Assembly: GCF_918797505.1 (NCBI RefSeq)
Contig: NC_092797.1
Span: forward strand, 54,968,157-55,032,156
Length of the DNA stretch: 64,000 nt
DNA from: Bemisia tabaci
Lineage: Eukaryota; Arthropoda; Insecta; Hemiptera; Aleyrodidae
Direction: 5' to 3'
How positions within the stretch are numbered: position 1 is the stretch's first letter; every line of letters begins with the position of its first letter. The position numbers and the translations under genes were made by a program. Below the pieces are notes generated by a model, which searched no databases, was not told the origin of the DNA, and saw only the letters and a program-made list of their open reading frames with translations. Shown here piece after piece: positions 1-10,969 of this stretch.

Positions 1-240
1 GTTGGAATTTATAGACAAACAAGACATAAGGAGTATGGAGCGGCCCTATTGGTTGAAATGTGTGGTTCTTATAGACAAAGTGAGAAAACGATGGACTAAC
101 TAATGGGTCTGCCGTTAGTTAGTCTAATACCTACTTCTTTTGTCCATTTCAACCACCTGCTTCAACCAACAGGATGCCTTCATATCCCTTTTGTCTTTTT
201 TGTCCATAGCTTTGTCTATACATTTCAATAATGACCCCTG
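1..240. mobile_element. GGGCTGAT-family MITE, cut by window edge
   Basis: The left part carries the motif TAGACAAAG and the right part its complement CTTTGTCTATA, ending near TTTCAATAATGACC. The same layout occurs at 24777-25044, 58066-58347 and, split, at 51433-52722. The outer left terminus lies outside the window. Non-coding; the short minus-strand frame across it is chance. Confidence 0.6.
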
Positions 241-480
241 AGGAAAATAACGGATGCAATGACAAGGTAATAAGCGGGCACATTTTCCGAACGTTTTCAG
301 GCTGATCAAGAGAGAAGGGAGTTTGTGAAAGGGAAGAATTGCAAGAATCGCCGGGGCGGCGCGGCGCGAAGATGGATTCAGGACCCCGAAGTGCGGGCGG
401 CGCAAACGAGGTGTTAATCTTCTCGGATGTCGAGTTAGGAGAGGAGGAGGCCGACCCGTAACCCCGTCACTTTCGAGCCC

Positions 481-506
481 TCTGCCCCCCCCCCCCCCCC
501 CCCCCC
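481..506. repeat. Poly-C tract
   Basis: An uninterrupted run of about 25 C residues in a GC-rich patch (about 340-720). Its length is likely to be unreliable in any assembly. Confidence 0.85.
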
Positions 507-931
507 TCGCGCGGAGCCACCTGTTTATTTCTCCGAGTGCGCGCTGCGTTTTTCGGGTTGCGGTTGAGATGCGGACTCAGAGCGACAAGTGGACATGACG
601 CAGCGTGAGACCTGACGGGAATCACGCCTGTTTTTCCGGCTGGATCGTGAGCATGCCCTGAGAGCCGCGAGCAGGATGCCGGTTCGCAGGGGGATCATCG
701 CGCCACGGACCACGATCATCGAGACCATCATCAGGAAGTTCAATAGACAGAGTAAGTCGCTGGTCCTTCCTTTCAACTTCAGGCTTTCTACTACCTCACG
801 TAGCATTTTTTCATACAGAATCCCCATTTGATATTAAGTTGTAAGTCTTTTACGATTTTTTGGCCGTGAAATCGCTAGGATCATCGGCGTATGAGCGATA
901 ATTATCAATCTTGTCGCCATTTTATCGCTTT

Positions 932-1380
932 GTCGAGGGCAAATAGTCAAATCAGGCAGTTTGTCAAATGCCTAGGCAAGTGGTCTAATATTCTTGTTTA
1001 GATTGAAATTTTGATTTTTTACCCTAATTTTAGACAGAATAATTCGTTGCTCCTGTATGAAAGAATTCTCCGTAAAATTATGCAGCATACAATAGTACTT
1101 TAAACGATTTTAAGATCCTGAATGTGCATTTCTCATGAAATTTTCAGCACATCATAAAACATAGCATCTTCAAAATTTTAACATTTAAATGTACTAAAGC
1201 ATGTAAAAAGGAAGGAGCAAGAAGAGTTCGCGAATTTAATGAGATATTCTTCCCAAAATATTGAAAACCCGTGAACTCCTCGCCATAAATTTACAGAGTT
1301 CTGTAAACTGTCAAAATTCGACTACCGGCCTAGGCATTAGGCATTTGATAAAAGGCCTGATTTACCTAATTGCTTTCGAC
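932..1380. mobile_element. GTCGC-family palindromic MITE, copy 1
   Basis: Both ends carry TCAGGC followed by CAAATGCCTAGGC in opposite orientation, so the two termini can pair over about 60 bases. It matches the better preserved copy at 53071-53510 along its length. The ends here (GTCGAGGGC and TTTCGAC) are more diverged. It sits in an AT-rich stretch (about 870-1600) with several diverged 'ATCGC' and 'GATAAAATC' motifs that may belong to an older element. Confidence 0.7.
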
Positions 1381-1684
1381 ATCTATAAAATCGCGTTTGA
1401 TAAAATCGAAATTTCATCTCAATTTATTATGATTTTTTGTTCTACAATTTGCGATGAATCGCCTTTGATAAAATTGCAAATTTATGCGATGAAATCTCAA
1501 TTTTTTATCCGATAATATTGCAATAAATTGTCATCGATAAAGCCGCGATGCATTCTTCAAATCGCAACTAATCGCTATCACTGCTACTTGGGACCGGGGT
1601 TAACCCTTGGAACGAAATTTTAAGGGACACTTAGAAAAAACAAGGGAATTTGACGTTGACTTTGTCTTTTTCCTCTTCAGCCTG

Positions 1685-1810
1685 TGTCACATTATCAAAA
1701 TACTCCATCAAAATATCAAGGTCAGGTGATGTGATTGGCTCATTCGACAACTTGGACCAATCACAGCACTTGAGCTCGACATTTTGATGGAGTATTTTGA
1801 TGAAGTGACA
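1685..1810. mobile_element. Short palindromic MITE-like hairpin
   Basis: The left end (TGTCACATTATCAAAATACT, then CCATCAAAAT) is the reverse complement of the right end with few mismatches, and both halves contain TGTGATTGG. The unit is about 126 bp with a short loop. I see no second copy in the window and no clear target duplication. Confidence 0.6.
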
Positions 1811-2742
1811 AGGCATTCGTTTTCATGCTCTTCTTCTTTTGCATTTTCGAGTTATTGTATCGCTACAAGCTCTTACAAAAGCAGCACAAAGAGATTCCCC
1901 TTCATCTGACAAGGTAGGCAAAATCGGGATCTCAGGATCAGTTAAAGTGTCATCTGAATAATCTAGACAGGGATGAACTGCATCTTGTGTAAATAACCAT
2001 TAAGAGCACCGTGACGTTTGCGAAGGGCATTGACAACTGTAACCGCTTGAATACAAATTTACAGCTGTAACTCAGCGACACTGCTTGCACTATGTTTTTT
2101 AAGGAGAAAATGAGATCAGCGCATTATTGCGGATTGTGTGCGACGTCGTTCCATCAGTCAGGAGATGACGTGTGCATCGTAATTTTTTTTTATATTATCC
2201 AACAATTTCCGGGCGTTGATGGATAGTGCTTAAAAGTTTCAGTTTTCTTTTCTTTTTTTTCTTTTTGGAAGAAAAAGAGATGATGAAAATTGCTTATTTT
2301 TAACTGAACTGCAAAACTTTTCATCGAATTTGGTTGCTATCCAACAAAAACTCGAGCATTTATGTCGGCCAAAAATTTTGCCTCACAAAATTTTTTTGAT
2401 AGATTACACAAAAATCTAGTAATTTACAGTAGGCACTGTTTAATTTCTTCTTATGCTTTCTTACACCGAAAACCAAACACCGCTCTCTGACTCGAAAGTT
2501 TGCGAATAAAATCTTGATAAAACCCACAGAAAATTCTCCGCAATTTTGAAAGTATTTTCGATCATAAGTTGCTGTTTGAAAAAATAAACATTAGAGGAAA
2601 GTATGCAACATGAAATGGAGTTAGGCTGAGCCCGATTGAATGCATTTAACTGTGTTAATAACCCATTGATACGTCGGAGAATAACAAGTGCATCCGCTAC
2701 CACCACCATACATATGTCAACAAATGCAATAATTGGTACTGC
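1811..2742. other. Unannotated AT-rich intergenic stretch
   Basis: No gene, RNA or repeat with a partner in this window was recognised here. Minus-strand frames near 2461-2763 run into the adjacent hairpin element and show no family motif. Confidence 0.5.
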
Positions 2743-2744
2743 AA

Positions 2745-2870
2745 TTGGACGTATTTCTACCAAACAGAACTATGTGCATTAAGACATGAGCCCTGAGACC
2801 CATAAAAATATATGCAAAACAGGGCTCAAGTCATAATGCACATAGTTCCGTTTGATAGAAATACGTCCAA
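2745..2870. mobile_element. GGACG-family hairpin MITE
   Basis: Termini TTGGACGTATTTCTACC and its complement enclose a second inverted pair (GAGCCCTG / CAGGGCTC). The element core (GGAC to GTCC) is flanked by AATT on both sides, consistent with a 4-bp target duplication. Near-identical copies lie at 9990, 14104, 33840, 34617 and 35027. It is non-coding and almost fully self-complementary. Confidence 0.85.
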
Positions 2871-2964
2871 TTAGCACCATTCACAAATGGGCCACTAGAC
2901 AAGGTCTGAACTAGATTAAAAACGTAACATGTTTTCTCTTCAAAACCTCATGTAGGAAACAACT

Positions 2965-3214
2965 GGACCGGGTTCGGCTGAGGGGAACTACGCCACATCA
3001 CCTCTTGCCAAATTTAATTCGGCATTTTTTCTTACAAGAAAACGTTTGTGCGGATTCTTTTGAAAATTTTAAGGAATTCGCTTCGTACTATGCAGAAAAT
3101 TCACTGAAATTTGCAAAAAAATCCGCATAACCGTTTTCATGTAAAAAATGCCATTGCCCAATTAAATTTGGAAATAGATGATGCTGCTTGGTTCTTTTCT
3201 ACTTGACGTGGTCC
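2965..3214. mobile_element. GGACCG-family MITE, diverged copy
   Basis: It starts GGACCGGGTTCGGC and ends with ACGTGGTCC. Internal conserved parts are GCCACATCA, TTGCCAAATTTAA, and paired ends AAAACG/CGTTTT, as in the copies at 15793, 20661, 22871 and 44709. Confidence 0.75.
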
Positions 3215-3224
3215 AATTCACACA

Positions 3225-3685
3225 ACCAAAAAATCAAATGAAATTTTAAACGTTAGCACTTTTATATTGATCAGGAGTTTATTTCTAGACTTCTGTATTG
3301 TAAATCGTTTACCTTCTGAAAATTTGAAGAAGAAACATGTTGCCCATAATATTTTGCTTTGTACCTCGTTTAGAGGCGCGTTATTCGCGAGAACATAAGG
3401 AATGTATCGTTTCAAACAATGCGCCTTCCGCCTTGTAGTGTGATTTCTTGATACCACTATTCCACCGTGAAGGATGCCGCTTTTGCCTATCCTTTCAGAT
3501 GAAGGAGAAAAAGTTGGCTACAAGAATCCTTTCGATCAGAATCTCACATATTTTTACATAGAGTTGCATTTCCTCTTCCTTTTACTAACAACGCTCCGTC
3601 AGAGTCTCAATTATTCGCGCCTCGATTATCCGCGATTCAAATATCCGCGATTTGAATTATCCGCGGTCATTTTTTTGCGACGATG
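3225..3685. repeat. Diverged dispersed repeat with pogo/Tigger-like end, copy 1
   Basis: It shares CGCCTTCCGCCTTGTA, GATACCACTATT and TTTTGCCTATCCTTTCA with 19290-19725. Its right end is a run of ATTATCCGCGG-like words (3605-3665), reminiscent of the 'TATCCGCGG' termini of pogo/Tigger-type elements. In the minus frame both copies read MVS-N--TRRKA, so a decayed coding region is possible, but I recognise no transposase motif. Confidence 0.5.
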
Positions 3686-3731
3686 TTATTCCCTAGCACG
3701 ATAGTATGAAGATGCTCTGCTTAGGCCCATA

Positions 3732-3968
3732 TTGCCGTGCCAAGGAGAAACGACATATGAGTCTTCAAACGTTGCCAAATTTCCTGTGAAAAACCATGAA
3801 TTTTCTGGTAACTCTAAAAATATGTTTCCTCCAATTTTTCAGAGAATTTAATTTACGATTAGATCTAAAATAGAGGAAATATTCATGACCCTCTTAAAAA
3901 TAAACATTTCATCGGTGATATTCGGCAACTTTCGAATGCTCTTACGACGTTTTTCCTTAGCACGGCAA
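3732..3968. mobile_element. CTGCCG-family MITE
   Basis: The left end TTGCCGTGCCAAGG and right end CCTTAGCACGGCAA are inverted, followed inward by GTTGCCAAATTTCC and its complement. ATAT-like bases flank it. Family copies lie at 15091, 23143, 44948, 50550, 61257 and, split, at 22391 and 62219. Confidence 0.8.
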
Positions 3969-4097
3969 TATACGCCTCGATGTTTGTATGGATTTTTAAC
4001 GTACAGTCAAATCTACGAAATTGAATGTTGTTCAATGTACGTTGCCAATTTGTGAGATTCGACGCAGATTGCTACTGAAATAGAAATTTGAACGTCG

Positions 4098-4329
4098 CAC
4101 AGTGGATTGAGTCAATCGGAGAGGTCGGACTTATAATCTGAACTAAAACTGCGAATTTTGATGTTGATTTCGTCACATTTTAAATTATAAGGGGTGTTCC
4201 TGGAAGAAAATTTCGCGAAGAAACCAATAGAGCCACTTTTAAAACCTCACAATTTTGTGTAAACGGAGTTATAAGTCGTTAAAGTTTCCAAATTATGTCC
4301 GAGCTCTCCTATCGACTCGATCCACTGTG
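4098..4329 (-). mobile_element. CACAGTG (Transib-like) MITE, copy 1
   Basis: Termini CACAGTGGATTGAGTC and its diverged complement are inverted over about 33 bp. The 5-bp flanks are CGTCG on both sides (4093-4097, 4330-4334). CACAGTG-type ends with CGNCG target duplications are the established signature of the Transib superfamily. No transposase is present. Four further copies occur in the window, in both orientations. Confidence 0.9.
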
Positions 4330-4811
4330 CGTCGCAGCCGCCTAGTGCGAAATTCACACAGCAAGGAGTCTTGTTCAATTGTGTCGGATGTTGGCAATAC
4401 GTCAACAATCGAACCTAATCCGCGTGCAGAAATTCGACATCTGCCACGGAAATTCTCGAAACCAAGAGCAAACGAGCCGAGTTTCGTAATCCGACCTGTC
4501 AATGTTTTGTCTGAGGAACCAGCCTCCCTTGAACTGAAAAATTTAACTCCATTCAAACGCTACAAAATTTTCTCTCCAAGTCTGGCGTCTTATCAGGAAA
4601 CTGTCGATCACTTTTAGTTGAAAATTGCACTAATTTTTCTTCTCAATGGTGCTTCCGATGACTTGGAAAAACCAGCAAAATATTTAATAGAAATGTCATA
4701 GCCATTTTCGCAAAAGAAATAATGGAAAAATTGGAATCATTTTGGTAACCTTGGAATAGAGTTACGTTTCTCTTTTTCAAGACGACGACATGGACGTCAT
4801 TAAGCCAAATT

Positions 4812-4886
4812 GACGTATTTATGCTAAAAGGAACTATGTGCTTAGGGTTTGCGCGAGACTTAGTTCTTTTTAGCATAAACACGTCC
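4812..4886. mobile_element. Short GGACG-like hairpin
   Basis: TGACGTATTTATGCTAAAAG and the complement CTTTTTAGCATAAACACGTC form a hairpin of about 75 bp flanked by AAAT-like bases. Its ends match the long form at 62426-62802, which also reads ATGCTAAAAGGA. Confidence 0.65.
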
Positions 4887-5017
4887 AAATCAGCTTAACC
4901 CTCATTTTACATTTCCGCATTAGACTTCATTTTGCTATTAGAAACTATAATTTCTGGCTCGGTTTAGAAACAACGTATATACCGTTATTTTCCAGCAATT
5001 TTTCAGGTTTTCTGGGT

Positions 5018-5150
5018 TATTTATTTATTTATTTATCTATTTTAAAATTCTTGTACATACAAGCTGCAATTACAGCCATAATACAGGTCAATAACAAATG
5101 AAAATATTATAAATAATAATATTACCATAAAATACTCCTTATAAATAAAC
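5018..5150. repeat. (TTTA)n and AT-rich repeat
   Basis: A short TTTA microsatellite is followed by CTTGTACATACAAGCTGC and AT-rich sequence. It could be the tail of an old retroelement, but no coding trace supports that. Confidence 0.4.
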
Positions 5151-5157
5151 ATATTAC

Positions 5158-5213
5158 TTGAGGAAATTCGGCAACCCTCGAATTTTCATATGGCACTCTT
5201 CCCTAGCACGACA
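5158..5213. mobile_element. CTGCCG-family MITE, right-end fragment
   Basis: GAGGAAATTCGGCAAC through CCTAGCACGACAGAATG matches only the right end of the family; the left half is missing. Confidence 0.6.
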
Positions 5214-5277
5214 GAATGGGGGTTTAGCCAGGCTTACGGATAATTTAAAAGGGGGATGAGAGTTTGGATTAAGGTTG

Positions 5278-5664
5278 GGGGCCGTTCAAGTACTACGTAA
5301 CGCACTTAGGGGGAGGGGGGCTCGAACCGGCGTTACGGTGCGTTCAAAGGGGGGGGGGAGGAGGTTAAGCCCAGCGTTACGTACCAAATCCGAGCCGGGG
5401 TGGAAAAAAAACGTGCAAAAATAAAAAATCCAGCCCTTCCCAAGTGAATCTTTTCGGCGTGTGACCTAGCCGACGTAACGCGAAATATCTTTAAGAAAAC
5501 CCCGAATTTTTCCAAGCTGTTTTTTCAGCGTTATCTTGATTTTTTTTAAAATGGGGGGGGGGGGTCAGATCAGCGTTACATAATTCTAAAGGGGGATGTA
5601 GGGCTCCGTTACGGGTGCGTTACAGGGAGGGGGGTCAGCAATTTGAGAAAGTGCGTTACGTAAT
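5278..5664. mobile_element. CCGTTCAAG-family G-rich element, right-truncated
   Basis: It starts GGGGCCGTTCAAGTACTACG and ends with AGTGCGTTACGTAAT, just short of the terminal complement seen at 7186. The interior is poly-G rich and has GCGTTACG repeats. The next element (5665) begins at the break. Confidence 0.75.
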
Positions 5665-5822
5665 GGCGAGGCGTGAAAGATCGATTATCGATATTTACTC
5701 ATTTAAAGCTATGATAAAGAATCGATTATTAAGGCGTTCGTTGCGAACACCCTGTCTATCGATCCTTTTTCGCAGGTTTAAATGGTAGATGAATCGATAT
5801 ATGCAAAGCACTCCACGCCACT
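5665..5822 (+). repeat. ATCGATTATCGAT dispersed repeat, copy 1
   Basis: Shared words include GATCGATTATCGATATT, GTTCGTTGCGAACACC and ATCGATCCTTTTTC. Copies on the other strand lie at 38935-39072 and 47990-48146. Ends read GGCGAGGCG and CGCCACTG, without a long terminal inverted repeat. Confidence 0.65.
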
Positions 5823-6410
5823 GTTAGGTAATACTTGATTGGCTCCTTGCCTTATAAAGGGAGCGGGAGGTCCAAAAGTCGGGGAAAATGTGTTATGTAA
5901 TACTAGAACGGCCCCCGAATGCGGGAGATTTGCACTGCGGGTAGCTTGGAGCGGGGCTGAAGGCGAAAATAAACGGAGTATTTCGCGGACGGGGAGGAAG
6001 TTGGCCACATCGCGGGGCCCTGTTTACACGAGCCGTGGTCGGTCGTTAAAATGTAGTGCATTATCGTACAGGAATAGACAGGAGATAAATTGATTCCGGC
6101 CGGAGCTGAGGTGAACAGTCCGCCCTGCTCGGCTTTGTGAAAATGAAAATAGTCACCTCGAAAGAATCAATACAGTCGGGTTAAACAATTTACTTTGCCA
6201 TGCCCAAACAACTATTGTCTATAAATAGCGGGCCATCGTGGCCGCATCATTGCATTCCCCGCACCGCTCCTTTTTTTTGGCACTAATTAACCAAATCCTC
6301 CGCCGCCGATTCCCGATATCGCTCCCCGCCCCCGCAGCTGAGCAGCCTTTCCCATCGGGACCTTTGCCCCCTATTCTCACGGGCCGTTCAAGTATTATCT
6401 AACGCACTTA

Positions 6411-6619
6411 CACTGAAAAAAGCTTTGTAGAATTTACCATTCCTTCACACTCTATTTCACCTAGCGTCCATTCAGAGTCAATTCTGACAGAAGAAAGGTA
6501 AACGTTACCATATACTGGTACTGGCACAGGTAACCATTCCTCTAGCAGAATCGACTTGAAGATTGGGAGAATTTACCATACCTTCACGCTGTAAATTCTA
6601 CCAATCTTTTTTTTCAGTG
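6411..6619. mobile_element. CACTGAAA-family MITE (TA target), nested
   Basis: Termini are CACTGAAAAAA and TTTTTTCAGTG; inside them AGAATTTACCATTCCTTCA and its complement pair. It is preceded by TA and followed by AA, consistent with a TA target as for Tc1/mariner-like elements. A second copy lies at 29073-29334 with TA on both sides. Confidence 0.75.
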
Positions 6620-6669
6620 AACGGTAGGGGGGGGGGGGGTAGGGGTCTGAACCAGCGTTACGGTGCATT

Positions 6670-7070
6670 ACAAAGGGGAGGGGGGTCAAGCCCAGCGTTA
6701 CGTAACAAATCCGAGCGGGGGGGGGGGAGGCTTTGGAAAGGAAACTTGCAAAAATTTGAAAATCCCGCCCTTCCCGAATGAAATATTTTGAAAATCAGGG
6801 GGAGGGGGGTCAAGCCCAGCGTTACGTAACAAATCCGAGCCGGGGGGGGGGGGGGAAGGCTTTGGAAAGGAAACTTGCAAAAATTTGAAATCCCGCCCTT
6901 CCCGAATAAATATTTTGAAAATCAGGGGGAGGGGGGTCAGCCAGCGTTACGTAACAAATCCGAGCCGGGGGGGGGGGGAGGGAAGGCTTTGGAAAGGAAA
7001 CTTGCAAAAATTTGAAAATCCCGCCCTTCCCGAATAAAATATTTTGAAAATCAGGGGGAGGGGGTCGAGC
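6670..7070. repeat. Three tandem units of about 120-129 bp
   Basis: Each unit reads CAGCGTTACGTAACAAATCC, a poly-G run, GGCTTTGGAAAGGAAACTTG, then CCCGCCCTTCCCGAAT. Similar single units occur at 5370-5460 and 24315-24410, so the amplification is specific to this copy. Confidence 0.85.
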
Positions 7071-7325
7071 CAGCGTTACGTAATTCCAAAGGAGGGGAGG
7101 GTGTAGAGCTACGTTACGGGTGCATTACAAGGAGGAAAGGTGGGCAAAAAATCGGGAAAAGTGCGTTACATAATACTTGAACGGCCGTAGTCGTTCCCTA
7201 AAGTGTTGTCAGAGTTCCGCCGCTAAATTATTTATTTTTGATATCGTCACCTTCCGGTCAAAGTATCACAAGCGCCATGCGACGTTTTAAAATTTCCACC
7301 GTCATTTTATTTTTTTACAGAGAAA

Positions 7326-9620
7326 GGTATCCCAGGATAAGGGCACCAAAATGCCCCTCCTCACGGATTTTGAATTTAATGGTCTAAACCCCTTCAGGAG
7401 GTCCTAAAAACATGGTTTTGGGCAATTTTAACCTCCTGACCCCAACCACCCCCCCTCCAGCCCCGAAAAACCCATTTTTCGGGGAATTTTGGGGTATTTT
7501 CACGTTTTATTTCATATCTCCCGCGTTTTTCAATGAAAATGCACCAAAATTTCACCAAATGTACATCAGGGCAATCACATTCTTGGGTAAAAAAATCAAA
7601 TTTATCGAAATATATTTAGACTCCGAAAAAAATTCGTGAAAATCGTAAATTTTCAATTTTTTTCAGATTTTAGCGGTTTTAAAAAAAATGAGGACACATA
7701 CATTTTTTTTTATTGCCTTAAAATGTAGGTAATATACCCAGTTGTTACCAAAAAAAATTTCAAGCCTTCACGCGTGGTGCGTCCCACCGAAAAAATAGTT
7801 TTTTTGGCGCCAAAACGGTCAAAATGGCTCTTTTGGCAACGGTTTACTCGCACGCTATCAAGATAGTAACACTAAAATCTCTAATTTTTGGTTTCAATGT
7901 TTCAAGAAGCATGCCCTAGTATCGTCAGAAAAGGTTTCAAGTCGATCGAGTCCTTACGCCCCACGTAAAGTACCGGTTTTTGGCGCCAAAATGGTCAACA
8001 TTCCTATTTCAGAAGAGGTTACTCGCCGTAGGGTGGCCCTTATTTTTGACTTTACGGAATTTAAAGTGCAGAGCCCTGCAAATGGTTTCATTTGATGAGA
8101 AAATAACTGGGAAAAAATAACAATGGAGAAAAAAATATTTTAAAACGCGCCTCAAAGAGCCTAAAGTTCCGAGCGTGGCGTGCGAAGACGCGTTTTTTCG
8201 TCATTTTGCGAATTTTTTTTCTCCCGTTGAAATGTTTCTACGGCTTTGAAATTTTTGTAGGTAACATACTTTTTAGAGTACTTTACGAGAAAAATAATGA
8301 AATTTACCTCGCCCAATTTAAAATGCCCTTTTTACCTCATCAAAGAGGCCATGTCGTGCGATTTTGCCGATTTTCCCTTACAATCTACCCGCACGGCGCG
8401 CGGCGTGTCTTTTTTCCACCTTTAAATTGTTGCTTCGGTTTTGAAATTTTCTGAAGTAGGTATCACATATTTTATAGTAATTCACGAAAAAAATAACAAC
8501 ATTTACCTCGCTACTTTTAAAATACCCCATTTCCCCTTCAAAGTGGCCTCGTTTGGCTGCCAAAACTCGTTCAGGCAAACTGTGCCGGGAGAATGTTTAT
8601 GAACAATCGACGAAATCGCATGATGTGTGATGGGCGAGGTAAATTTCATTATTTTTCTCGTAAAGTACTCTAAAAAGTATGTTACCTACAAAAATTTCAA
8701 AGCCGTAGAAACATTTCAACGGGAGAAAAAAATTCGCAAAATGACGAAAAAACGCGTCTTCGCACGCCACGCTCGGAACTTTAGGCTCTTTGAGGCGCGT
8801 TTTAAAATATTTTTTTCTCCATTGTTATTTTTTCCCAGTTATTTTCTCATCAAATGAAACCATTTGCAGGGCTCTGCACTTTAAATTCCGTAAAGTCAAA
8901 AATAAGGGCCACCCTACGGCGAGTAACCTCTTCTGAAATAGGAATGTTGACCATTTTGGCGCCAAAAACCGGTACTTTACGTGGGGCGTAAGGACTCGAT
9001 CGACTTGAAACCTTTTCTGACGATACTAGGGCATGCTTCTTGAAACATTGAAACCAAAAATTAGAGATTTTAGTGTTACTATCTTGATAGCGTGCGAGTA
9101 AACCGTTGCCAAAAGAGCCATTTTGACCGTTTTGGCGCCAAAAAAACTATTTTTTCGGTGGGACGCACCACGCGTGAAGGCTTGAAATTTTTTTTGGTAA
9201 CAACTGGGTATATTACCTACATTTTAAGGCAATAAAAAAAAATGTATGTGTCCTCATTTTTTTTAAAACCGCTAAAATCTGAAAAAAATTGAAAATTTAC
9301 GATTTTCACGAATTTTTTTCGGAGTCTAAATATATTTCGATAAATTTGATTTTTTTACCCAAGAATGTGATTGCCCTGATGTACATTTGGTGAAATTTTG
9401 GTGCATTTTCATTGAAAAACGCGGGAGATATGAAATAAAACGTGAAAATACCCCAAAATTCCCCGAAAAATGGGTTTTTCGGGGCTGGAGGGGGGGTGGT
9501 TGGGGTCAGGAGGTTAAAATTGCCCAAAACCATGTTTTTAGGACCTCCTGAAGGGGTTTAGACCATTAAATTCAAAATCCGTGAGGAGGGGCATTTTGGT
9601 GCCCTTATCCTGGGATACCC
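7326..9620. mobile_element. 2.3-kb long-palindrome (foldback) element
   Basis: Arms of about 990 bp (7326-8315 and 8631-9619) are inverted and virtually identical: short frames at 7412-7639 (+) and 9306-9533 (-) translate identically, and I found only a one-base indel in a T/A run (near 8220/8730). Termini are GGTATCCCAGGATAAGGG and its complement. The arms contain diverged direct units of about 175-195 bp (for example TTTTTGGCGCCAAAA at about 7801 and 7976). No coding sequence or target duplication is visible. It could be a foldback transposon, a deletion derivative keeping only long terminal repeats, or an inverted duplication. Confidence 0.85.
8316..8630 (+). repeat. Central spacer of the long palindrome, itself a diverged unit
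   Basis: This unpaired centre repeats the arm sequence about 196 bp upstream in diverged form: TTTTGAAATTTT, TAGGTA..CATA, TTTACCTCGC, TTTTAAAATACCCC. The element therefore grew from tandem units before or while the inverted arms formed. Confidence 0.65.
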
Positions 9621-9989
9621 TTTTTCTACGAAGCTGTCAGAAAATTTCACTGAATTTTCTTTGCACTGCCGATAAAATTCAGTGAAATTTTCAAATAGAT
9701 TCAACCAAAAATTTCTCTGTAAAAAAATAAAATCGCGGCGGAAATTTTGAAACGTTGCATGGAGCTTGTGATACTTTGGCCGGAAGGTGACGATATAAGG
9801 TTTGAATATTTCTTCTTGAATTTTTCAGGTGTTCAAGTCGATGCGCGAATGAAATTCTTTGAAAAATTGAAAGTAAAATATTCGCAAGTTCTCCAGAAAA
9901 TTCATGTTTTCCGAAATAAAATTTGACGACGGCTGAAGGCACATACGACGTTGTTCCATCGGACGGGAGCGCTACGGGCGGGCTTATAT

Positions 9990-10111
9990 GGACGTATTTC
10001 TGTCAAACGGAACTATGTGCAATACGACGTGAGCCCTGCGATGCATGTGTGCTTATGGGCCTCAGGGTTCATGTCTTAATGCACATAGTTCCGTTTGACA
10101 GAAATACGTCC
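9990..10111. mobile_element. GGACG-family hairpin MITE
   Basis: Ends GGACGTATTTCTGTCAAACG and its exact complement enclose GAGCCCTG / CAGGGTTC. It is flanked by ATAT on both sides (9986-9989, 10112-10115), giving a clean 4-bp target duplication. Confidence 0.9.
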
Positions 10112-10454
10112 ATATGTCACTAGGTTATGGACGGCAATGAATTAGAGTCGCTTCAATGAGTTATCGGTGTTGGTCTTCATCGAGCGTGCATTATCGGATT
10201 TTGGCGTCGGATAATCCGCTCGATCTATTTCCAGAGCCTGCCACGCTCCGCGCTGGCAATTTGGCACGGCTTTTTCACCCCTCCGACCCCCCCCCCCCCT
10301 CACCCCCGCCACCCACCCCCTTCCGCTCGATTTCGCGACACGACTCTATCGCCCCGCAATCTCACAAAAATCCGTCATTGTTCGGGGACTCCGAGCGCCG
10401 AGTTGAATAAACACAAAGAAAGTCTACTGGTAGAGCCATTCACATTTCACCTTA

Positions 10455-10456
10455 TG

Positions 10457-10499
<43 letters not shown>
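10455..10499. repeat. Poly-A run
   Basis: About 45 consecutive A residues. No retroelement body is recognisable upstream, so this may be a simple repeat or the tail of an unrecognised short element. Confidence 0.9.
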
Positions 10500-10500
<1 letters not shown>

Positions 10501-10969
10501 GTGAGTACACGCATCAAGGCATTTTTTTCGGTCTCATGGTAAATGCATGTACAATGACTTTGTTGCACACAAGCTCTGACGGCGCGTGTATGAAGCGAAG
10601 GAGGCGCACTCCTCCCCCCCCCCCCCAAAAAAAAAGTTCTCAAGAAATTTTTTTGGGAGCTACTGGACGGATGATAACGCGATTTCTTCTTCTTGAACCT
10701 CCCCCGTCCACCCATCTCACTCTTCAAAAAACGGAGAAAAATGTTATATATTATTCTGAATACATAATCTAAATCCAAATCCCATCTAATTCGAATTTTT
10801 TTGGAGCTCGGACTCTTCTCGGATTGGAGTAAGCTCCTAACCACCCCGGTCTCATTTGTCTAACATTTCCCCTCCCTCCCAAGTTTCAGCACAGCTTCTT
10901 TACTGCTCGTGCGAAAAGGACTCAACAATCCAAGTGCAAAACGCCTTCTATTTTAACGCATGAAACATG

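Larger units (their letters stand above)
6381..7186. mobile_element. CCGTTCAAG-family G-rich element, complete, with nested MITE
   Basis: The ends GGGCCGTTCAAGTATTA and TAATACTTGAACGGCC are inverted. The interior contains three tandem units of about 120-129 bp (6670-7070). A TA-type MITE (6411-6619) has inserted next to the left terminus. Several apparent proline-rich frames are products of the tandem G-runs. Confidence 0.8.
7245..9792. mobile_element. CGTCAC-family MITE split by a long palindrome
   Basis: Ends CGTCACCTTCCGG and CCGGAAGGTGACG are flanked by ATAT on both sides (7241-7244, 9793-9796). An uninterrupted 253-bp relative at 57602-57854 aligns across both halves. The break falls inside GAGAAA / TTTTTCTACGAAG, where the 2,295-bp palindrome was inserted. 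Confidence 0.85.

Noticed and set aside
5018..5150. 3' end of a LINE element
   Set aside because: There is an AT-rich tail-like sequence but no reverse transcriptase or endonuclease trace upstream.
7412..9533. Two identical 75-aa proteins on opposite strands (7412-7639 and 9306-9533)
   Set aside because: They are mirror images produced by the arms of the long palindrome and have no recognisable motif.
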